From PALSA-243 sp036268375 (lineage in GTDB: Bacteria > Acidobacteriota > Terriglobia > Bryobacterales > Bryobacteraceae): a stretch of 7,174 nt of DNA. The notes under the pieces are model-generated. The model was not told the origin of the DNA. It did no database searches and saw nothing but the letters and a program-made list of their open reading frames with translations. Shown piece after piece: positions 1-4,487 of the stretch (positions are counted from its first letter, which is position 1; each line of letters begins with the position of its first letter). A program made the translations under genes and the position numbers. The stretch spans positions 1 to 7,174 of the forward strand of contig DATAUH010000112.1 of assembly GCA_036268375.1 (NCBI GenBank), given 5' to 3'.

Positions 1-31
1 GTACGGCAGGGCGAAGCCGGTAGGCTTTAAA

Positions 32-47
32 CCTGAATTCCGAAGTT
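32..47 (+). repeat. Left terminal inverted repeat of the IS remnant
   Basis: The sequence CCTGAATTCCGAAGTT matches the reverse complement of 529-544 at 16 of 16 positions. It directly follows TTAA plus one base. The transposase reading frame opens 29 bases inside it. Confidence 0.85.
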
Positions 48-76
48 GAAGTCGATGGTCATCGTAAACTGGGCGG

Positions 77-525
77 ATGAAAGCTGAGAGCACGCGAATA
101 TTCGGTGGACAGAAGGTGTTGTTGCAGGAGACGGAGCGGGCGCTGACGCCGTTCGGCGGCATCGTGGTTTTCCTGGAGTTTCTCCACAAGATCGGACTGG
201 TAAAGAAGGTGAGCGAATGCATGCCGGTGACGCATCGCTCTCCCAACTCGATCCCGCCCGTCCAAACCTACATCGCTTTCCTGATCTCGGTAGCGATCGG
301 CGCACGGCGATTTGCACACACCGGTTGGCTGCGAGGCGACCGAGCCCTGCATGCACTGTTGGGGATTGACCGCTTCCCCAGCGACGATACGATGCGGAAT
401 CTGTTTCTCCGGTCCGGAATGGGAGAGGCGCAACGATTTTTGAGCCGATGACGGAGTGGATGATGGAGCGGCTTCCCCGGTCCGCCGAAGGGGAGTCTTC
501 GTCGACGGCGAAACCGCACCTATGA
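77..525 (+). pseudogene. Transposase remnant, IS1380-like, N-terminal part, frameshifted and internally deleted
   Basis: An open frame runs from ATG 77 to a stop at 449-451 (124 codons). It reads like the N-terminal, non-catalytic region of IS1380-type transposases: a FGGIVVFLEFLHKIGL segment, then GARRFAHTGWLRGD and a LLGIDRFPSDDTMR segment. At 437-441 there is a run of five T; one more T would turn the reading into FFEPMTEWMMERLPR, which fits the same family and continues open to the stop at 523-525. This points to a one-base deletion. The region that should hold the DDE catalytic acidic residues is missing, because the right inverted repeat is reached about 20 codons later. The gene therefore cannot encode an active transposase. 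The start has only a weak upstream ribosome binding site. Family placement is inferred from residue patterns. Confidence 0.7.
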
Positions 526-528
526 TCT

Positions 529-544
529 AACTTCGGAATTCAGG
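529..544 (-). repeat. Right terminal inverted repeat of the IS remnant
   Basis: AACTTCGGAATTCAGG is the exact reverse complement of the left repeat. It is followed by one base and then TTAA at 546-549, which abuts the foot of the hairpin at 550-599. Confidence 0.85.
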
Positions 545-549
545 CTTAA

Positions 550-599
550 CCCTGCGACCGCGCCGGCGTCTCCCGAGTAGCGCCGGCGCGATGGCAGGG
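550..599 (-). terminator. Strong GC hairpin downstream of nrdJ, likely its terminator
   Basis: A perfect 10-bp stem, CGCGCCGGCG (559-568) with CGCCGGCGCG (581-590), encloses a 12-base loop. It is extended by an outer 6-bp stem, CCCTGC (550-555) with GCAGGG (594-599), across a 3x3 internal loop. It lies 25 bases past the nrdJ stop on the minus strand, where a terminator is expected. No clear U-tract follows on that strand: the bases past the stem are the TTAA duplication and the inserted IS. The insertion may have separated the stem from its original downstream sequence. Confidence 0.65.
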
Positions 600-623
600 A
601 GGTTATCGCTTAACCGCAGCCGT

Positions 624-3458
624 TTAGCTGCAGCCGCTGGTACCGCCGCAATTGCCGCACTTGTAGCAGCTTCCGTTGCGCGTCATCATCGACCCGCACT
701 CGGCGCACAGCGGCGCATCCATCACCACATTTTGCGTGAACGGCAGCGCCTGCTGCGGATCGGGCTCCGTCGGCCGCAGCGTCGCGGTCGCGCCCGCTTC
801 GGTCACCGCGTACTCTTCACCGAGGAACTTCGCTCCCAGCCAGCGGAAAATGTAGTCCATCAGCGATTTCGCATACGGCACTTGGGGATTGCCCGTCCAC
901 CCGCTCGGCTCAAACCGAACATGCGCGAACTTGTCCACCAGGAACTTCAGTGGAACGCCGTACTGCAGGTTAAAGCTGACTGCGGTTGCGAACGCGTCCA
1001 TCAATCCCGAAATCGTCGAGCCTTCCTTCGACATCGTGATGAATACTTCGCCCGGCGAGCCGTCATCGTACATGCCCACCGTGATGTACCCCTCGTGTCC
1101 GCCGATCGAAAACTTGTGCGTCAACGAGCGCCGCTCATCCGGCAGCTTACGCCGCACCGGCCGGAACACCACCTTCTCGGTTACCTTCTCCACCGGCGCC
1201 GCGCTCGCCGCCCCCGTGGGAGCCGCCGCCGCTTTCTTCTCGCCCTTGCCGGAGCTCAGCGGCTGCACCTTCTTCGAATTGTCGCGATAGATCGCCACCG
1301 CCTTCAGCCCGAGCTTCCAACTCTCGGTGTAGGCGCTCATGACGTCTTCCACCGTCGATTCTTCGGGCATGTTGATCGTCTTCGAAATTGCGCCCGAAAT
1401 AAACGGCTGCACCGCCGCCATCATGCGCACGTGGCCCATATAGTGAATCGAGCGCGTGCCGTTCTGCGGCCGGAAACTGCAGTCGAACACCGGCAGGTGC
1501 TCGTTCTTCAGGTGCGGCGCGCCTTCGATAGTTCCCGTCGAATCGATGTGGCTGACGATCTGCTCCACCTGCTCTGGCGTGTATCCCAGCTTGATCAGCG
1601 CCTGCGGCACCGTGTTGTTCACGATCTTGATTACGCCGCCGCCCACCAGTTTCTTGTACTTGATCAGCGCGAGATCAGGCTCGATGCCGGTCGTGTCGCA
1701 ATCCATCATGAAGCCGATGGTGCCCGTGGGCGCGATCACCGTCACCTGTCCGTTGCGATAGCCGTTGTGCCGGCCCAATTCATACGCGTCGTCCCAGCAC
1801 TGCTGCGCGCCTTCATAAAGCGCAGTCGAAACGTTGCGCTTGTTGATACGGTTCACCGAATCCCGGTGCATGCGAATTACTTCCAGGAACGGCTGTTCGT
1901 TATCCGCATAGCCCGGAAACGCGCCTGTGCTGCCCGCAATGCGCGCGCTCGTCAAATACGCCTGTCCGCACATCACGGCTGTGATCGCGCCCGCCATGTC
2001 GCGGCCCTGGTCACTGTCGTACGGCACGCCCATCGACATCAGCAACGCTCCCAGATTCGCGAAGCCCAGGCCCAGCGGCCGGAAGTTATGCGAATTCTGG
2101 CCGATCTTCTGCGTCGGATAGCTGGCGTTATCGACGATAATCTCCTGCGCCACGATCAGCGTGTCCACTGCGCGGCGGAACGCTTCCACGTCGAACTGCC
2201 CGTCCGGTCCGACATACTTCATCAGGTTCAACGACGAAAGATTGCACGCCGAGTCGTCGAGGAACATGTATTCCGAGCATGGATTGGACGCATTGATACG
2301 CGACGTGTTCTTGCAAGGATGCCACTTGTTCACCGTCGAATCGAACTGCATGCCAGGGTCGCCGCACTGATGCGTGGCCTCCGCGATCTGACGCATGAGG
2401 TCCCGGGCCTTGTAGCGCTTCAGCTTTTCGCCGGTGGCAACAGTCTTCGTCCACCATTCGCCATCGGTCGCCACCGCGTCCATGAATTCATCGGTCGCGC
2501 GTACCGAGTTGTTCGCGTTCTGGAAGAAAATGGAACTGTACGCGTCGCCATCAAGCGATGCATCGTAGCCCGCTTCCACCAGTGTGTACGCCTTCTTCTC
2601 TTCCTTCGCCTTGCACCAGATGAACTTTTCGACATCCGGGTGATCCGAGTTCAGGATCACCATCTTCGCCGCCCGCCGCGTCTTTCCGCCGGATTTGATC
2701 ACGCCCGCAAACGCATCGAAGCCCTTCATAAACGACAACGGCCCCGATGCGCGTCCGCCGCCCGACAACACGGCGTCCTCTTCGCGAATCGCCGACAGGT
2801 TCGTGCCCGTTCCCGAGCCCCACTTGAAGAGCATGCCCTCGGTCTTGGCCAAATCCAGAATCGATTCGAGCGAGTCCTTCACCGATACGATGAAGCATGC
2901 CGAGCATTGCGGCCGCAGTTGGCCCGATTCCAGTTTCGTGACCGCGTCGGCGTCCTTGTCATACACCCAGCCGTAACCGCGCGTCTCTTTTACGCCCACG
3001 TTGAACCACACCGGCGAGTTGAAGCACGCCTTCTGCGTCAACATCAGGTGCGCCAGTTCGAAACGGAAATTTTCCGCGTCCGCGTCTGTTTTGAAATAGC
3101 CGTCTTTACGGCCCCAGGCCGCAATCGTATCCACGACGCGTTCGATCAACTGGGCCACGCTGTGTTCACGCTCCGGGGAGCCAAGCTTCCCGTAAAAATA
3201 TTTCGACGCCACAATATTGGTGGCGGTCTGCGACCAATCGGCAGGCGCTTCCATGTCGCGCTGCTCGAAAATCACCGACCCTTTGTCATTCCCAATGGAT
3301 GCGGTTCTGGTCTCCCATATCACCTCGTCATAGGGTGTTTTGCCCTCCTCGAGACGGGCGGTGAAATAGCGCGGAAACGCAATCCCCGTTTTTGCCTGAG
3401 TCTTAATTTGCTGTTCCACTACCTCTATTTTCGCAGTTCCGGCGGCTAGTTGTCCCAC
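624..3458 (-). CDS. nrdJ: Adenosylcobalamin-dependent ribonucleotide reductase, class II
   Basis: NrdJ reduces ribonucleotides to deoxyribonucleotides in the cytoplasm. It uses adenosylcobalamin to make a thiyl radical and so needs no oxygen or separate radical subunit. From the GTG start the product is 944 residues, within the range for NrdJ proteins with C-terminal extensions. The finger-loop motif NPCSE (about 392-396) supplies the radical cysteine C394, with N392 and E396. The redox pair is C185 (in PQCSACF) and C405 (in SACNLSSLN), the latter 11 residues after the radical cysteine as in known class II enzymes. PTGTIGF and TGIEP motifs lie near 577-594. An Ala/Pro-rich linker (about 739-759) leads to a TSCPD domain (about 779-875) and a tail with six cysteines (918, 921, 931, 934, 937, 943), presumed to form a zinc ribbon and relay electrons from thioredoxin. 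I see no N-terminal ATP-cone. The GTG is chosen because AAGGAG lies 10 bases upstream; a longer reading from TTG 3506 (960 residues) has no good ribosome binding site and begins inside a putative NrdR box. Confidence 0.95.
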   Translation of the reverse strand: MGQLAAGTAKIEVVEQQIKTQAKTGIAFPRYFTARLEEGKTPYDEVIWETRTASIGNDKGSVIFEQRDMEAPADWSQTATNIVASKYFYGKLGSPEREHSVAQLIERVVDTIAAWGRKDGYFKTDADAENFRFELAHLMLTQKACFNSPVWFNVGVKETRGYGWVYDKDADAVTKLESGQLRPQCSACFIVSVKDSLESILDLAKTEGMLFKWGSGTGTNLSAIREEDAVLSGGGRASGPLSFMKGFDAFAGVIKSGGKTRRAAKMVILNSDHPDVEKFIWCKAKEEKKAYTLVEAGYDASLDGDAYSSIFFQNANNSVRATDEFMDAVATDGEWWTKTVATGEKLKRYKARDLMRQIAEATHQCGDPGMQFDSTVNKWHPCKNTSRINASNPCSEYMFLDDSACNLSSLNLMKYVGPDGQFDVEAFRRAVDTLIVAQEIIVDNASYPTQKIGQNSHNFRPLGLGFANLGALLMSMGVPYDSDQGRDMAGAITAVMCGQAYLTSARIAGSTGAFPGYADNEQPFLEVIRMHRDSVNRINKRNVSTALYEGAQQCWDDAYELGRHNGYRNGQVTVIAPTGTIGFMMDCDTTGIEPDLALIKYKKLVGGGVIKIVNNTVPQALIKLGYTPEQVEQIVSHIDSTGTIEGAPHLKNEHLPVFDCSFRPQNGTRSIHYMGHVRMMAAVQPFISGAISKTINMPEESTVEDVMSAYTESWKLGLKAVAIYRDNSKKVQPLSSGKGEKKAAAAPTGAASAAPVEKVTEKVVFRPVRRKLPDERRSLTHKFSIGGHEGYITVGMYDDGSPGEVFITMSKEGSTISGLMDAFATAVSFNLQYGVPLKFLVDKFAHVRFEPSGWTGNPQVPYAKSLMDYIFRWLGAKFLGEEYAVTEAGATATLRPTEPDPQQALPFTQNVVMDAPLCAECGSMMTRNGSCYKCGNCGGTSGCS

Positions 3459-3468
3459 GGGGCGGCTT

Positions 3469-3474
3469 CTCCTT
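3469..3474 (-). promoter_or_regulatory. Ribosome binding site of nrdJ
   Basis: AAGGAG on the minus strand is a near-perfect anti-16S match, 10 bases before GTG 3458. It decides the start in favour of GTG over the in-frame TTG at 3506. Confidence 0.65.
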
Positions 3475-3500
3475 CGTGTCTGGGTGACTTCGTAATGTTC

Positions 3501-3516
3501 ACCCAATATCTAGTAG
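3501..3516 (-). promoter_or_regulatory. Putative NrdR box 1 upstream of nrdJ
   Basis: CTACTAGATATTGGGT on the minus strand matches the known NrdR operator consensus ACACWATATMTTGTGT at 12 of 16 positions, including the central AT-rich core. NrdR represses ribonucleotide reductase genes when dATP is high. The site is 43 bases upstream of the GTG start and covers the alternative TTG start. It is paired with a second box 30 bp further upstream. The match is by eye against a remembered consensus. Confidence 0.6.
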
Positions 3517-3530
3517 GGCGTCAAGATTTT

Positions 3531-3546
3531 TATCTATATGCGGTGT
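3531..3546 (-). promoter_or_regulatory. Putative NrdR box 2 upstream of nrdJ
   Basis: ACACCGCATATAGATA on the minus strand has the conserved ACAC half and the ATATAG core, but diverges in the rest (about 10 of 16 to the palindromic consensus). It is separated from box 1 by 14 bp, giving about 30 bp centre to centre. This is close to the three-helical-turn spacing (15-16 bp between boxes) reported for tandem NrdR boxes. A TTGACG that could act as a -35 element lies between the boxes (3519-3524), but I cannot place a convincing -10 with it. Confidence 0.5.
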
Positions 3547-3740
3547 CTTACGGTTACGAATGCCACGGGCGGTATCGTACAGAACCACTTGGACGGGGAG
3601 CGAGTTTCAGTGAAAAACGTCACCGCGAGCTCTTCGGGAAATTACCGGAAACTCTGAGGAGCTTTGGCGAATAATGCGCCAAGATTAACGGGGAATTTCC
3701 CGGGTGAATCAGGGGAAATCAGGAGGGAGAGAAAAGTAAA
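3547..3740. other. Non-coding leader region between nrdJ promoter and upstream terminators
   Basis: I see no convincing gene here. A plus-strand frame (TTG 3450 to 3674) covers part of it but overlaps the nrdJ start head-on and has no ribosome binding site. Visible structures are a 6-bp hairpin TTGGCG/CGCCAA (3664-3669 with 3677-3682, 7-base loop), an 11-bp palindrome GGGAATTTCCC (3691-3701), and short AATCAGG direct repeats at 3707-3713 and 3717-3723. I looked for a cobalamin riboswitch because the downstream enzyme uses B12. I found neither the conserved B12 box nor the expected surrounding core. Confidence 0.4.
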
Positions 3741-3766
3741 GGGCGGCGACTGATTAGCCGCCGCCC
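3741..3766 (-). terminator. Second of two tandem terminators after the receiver-like gene
   Basis: GGGCGGCG (3741-3748) and CGCCGCCC (3759-3766) form a perfect 8-bp GC stem with a 10-base loop. On the minus strand the stem is followed by the T-rich TTTACTTTTC. It lies 24 bases past the stop of the 134-residue gene and keeps that transcript from entering nrdJ. Confidence 0.8.
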
Positions 3767-3780
3767 GGTTTAAAATCAAA

Positions 3781-3801
3781 GCCGGGCCTTCAGGCGCCGG
3801 C
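3781..3801 (-). terminator. First tandem terminator, overlapping the stop codon of the receiver-like gene
   Basis: GCCGG-GCC (3781-3788) pairs with GGC-CCGGC (3793-3801) around a TTCA loop, with a single bulged G at 3796. On the minus strand it is followed by TTTGATTTT. The hairpin includes the TGA stop at 3790-3792. With the hairpin at 3741-3766 it makes a tandem pair. Confidence 0.6.
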
Positions 3802-4194
3802 TGTTAAAGGCTTGTAATCGAAGTGACGATGCGCGGATGACACCACGCGCTCGATTTCATGCGAATCGAGCGGCTGAGCCAACACGTCGTAACCGCCCAC
3901 ATTTAATACTTCCGACCACAACGACTCATCTGCTTGCCGCGAAGTAACCACTAACTGCGGTGGTTTCGCGCGATCTCGAATGTCCGTCAGCACGCGCCGC
4001 CAATTCCAGTTCGGAACGTCGCTTTCCGCAATTACAACATGAACCGGGTTCTGATCCAGGCACTCCATTGCGCGACGGCGATCGCGCGCTTCGAACAATT
4101 TCCATCCGAGCCGTTGGAACACATCATGTACCAGCAGCCGGTCGCCTTTATATTCGCCCACCAATAAGGCGGACAGTTTAATTTCACCATTCAT
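3790..4194 (-). CDS. Stand-alone receiver-like protein lacking phosphorylation residues
   Basis: The 134-residue product has the length and alternating beta/alpha pattern of a single CheY-like receiver domain, with no output domain. Strand 1 is about residues 7-13, strand 3 about 51-56, strand 4 about 80-84 and strand 5 about 102-106. The phosphate-accepting Asp position at the end of strand 3 is Glu (E57 in VVIAESDVP). The acidic pair after strand 1 is replaced by GEYKGD. The conserved Lys after strand 5 is Gln (VLAQPLD, Q107). T84 in LVVTSR is kept. It probably does not signal by normal phosphotransfer; a glutamate at the acceptor site could mimic a permanently phosphorylated state. It is soluble with no signal peptide. 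ATG 4194 has only a weak GGTGAG upstream. No histidine kinase is adjacent. It is transcribed alone, divergent from the permease, and ends in tandem terminators. Its partner is unknown. Confidence 0.85.
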   Translation of the reverse strand: MNGEIKLSALLVGEYKGDRLLVHDVFQRLGWKLFEARDRRRAMECLDQNPVHVVIAESDVPNWNWRRVLTDIRDRAKPPQLVVTSRQADESLWSEVLNVGGYDVLAQPLDSHEIERVVSSAHRHFDYKPLTAGA

Positions 4195-4484
4195 AGACTC
4201 ACCGCACTTTCTAATGGTTCGGGTCTGTGCACTACCGGGTGCGATTTTGCTCGAATTGAAAAGGGTAGATTAGTTTCTACGGCTCTTATTTTAACGGAAA
4301 TTAACCACTGAAAATAGTATCTCTGCATACTCTGTATATGCCTTGGTGCGTATCTGAACTTGTACTCGCGGCGCTGTCCGCGAACGATCTTGAAATCCCG
4401 TAACCGGACATCAAACTAAGCAACGTTGCTGCCAAACCCGAAGAAAATACAACCCCGCGAAGGGCTTGCGCTTGCTTAGGTTTG
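4195..4484. promoter_or_regulatory. Divergent intergenic region between the receiver-like gene and the ADOP permease
   Basis: These 290 bases separate two divergently transcribed genes, so they should hold both promoters. The stretch 4250-4345 is clearly more AT-rich than its surroundings and is the likeliest promoter zone, but I cannot pick a -35/-10 pair with confidence on either strand. It also contains a 6-bp hairpin TCGCGG/CCGCGA (4366-4371 with 4378-4383), a 10-bp palindrome GCAACGTTGC (4420-4429), and the left arm of a long inverted repeat that covers the permease start. Confidence 0.5.
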
Positions 4485-4487
4485 ATG
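4409..4487 (+). promoter_or_regulatory. Long inverted repeat enclosing the permease start codon
   Basis: The arm at 4409-4425 pairs with the arm at 4469-4487. The helix has 8 bp (CATCAAAC with GTTTGATG), a single bulged G at 4479, then 7 bp (TAAGCAA with TTGCTTA), and 2 further GC pairs past another one-base bulge. The loop is 43 bases. In a plus-strand mRNA the ATG at 4485-4487 and the weak AGG at 4478-4480 would both lie inside the stem. It may be a translation-inhibiting hairpin or, as DNA, an operator or remnant of a small repeat. The pairing is seen directly; the role is inference. Confidence 0.55.

Larger units (their letters stand above)
31..545 (+). mobile_element. Short decayed insertion sequence, probably IS1380-like, with TTAA target duplication
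   Basis: The element is bounded by 16-bp perfect terminal inverted repeats, CCTGAATTCCGAAGTT at 32-47 and its reverse complement at 529-544. Both ends are flanked by TTAA (27-30 and 546-549), consistent with a 4-bp target duplication if one extra mismatched base is counted at each tip. Inside is the N-terminal part of a transposase that is frameshifted and has lost its catalytic core. At about 515 bp the element is roughly a third of the length of an intact IS of this kind, so it is an internal-deletion derivative that could move only with a transposase supplied in trans. The repeats and TTAA are seen directly; the IS1380 assignment is inferred from the protein fragment and the TTAA flanks and could be wrong at family level. 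Confidence 0.75.

Noticed and set aside
14..28. A small AAGCC-GGTA-GGCTT hairpin followed by T at the left edge
   Set aside because: The stem is only 5 bp, the U-tract is interrupted by the TTAA duplication, and no gene is visible to its left, so it cannot be supported as a terminator.
591..3449. A 952-codon open frame on the plus strand, antisense to nrdJ
   Set aside because: It lies almost entirely opposite a gene with clear catalytic motifs, and its product is extremely rich in Arg and His with no recognisable domain. It is what strongly GC-biased codon use on the other strand produces. Its start also lies inside the terminator hairpin.
3450..3674. A 74-codon plus-strand frame in the nrdJ leader
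   Set aside because: It starts at TTG without a ribosome binding site, overlaps the nrdJ start head-on and runs through the NrdR-like boxes. I recognise nothing in the product.
3507..3740. A possible cobalamin riboswitch upstream of the B12-dependent nrdJ
   Set aside because: No B12 box or conserved riboswitch core could be found on the minus strand, and the space between the terminators and the boxes is short for one with an expression platform.
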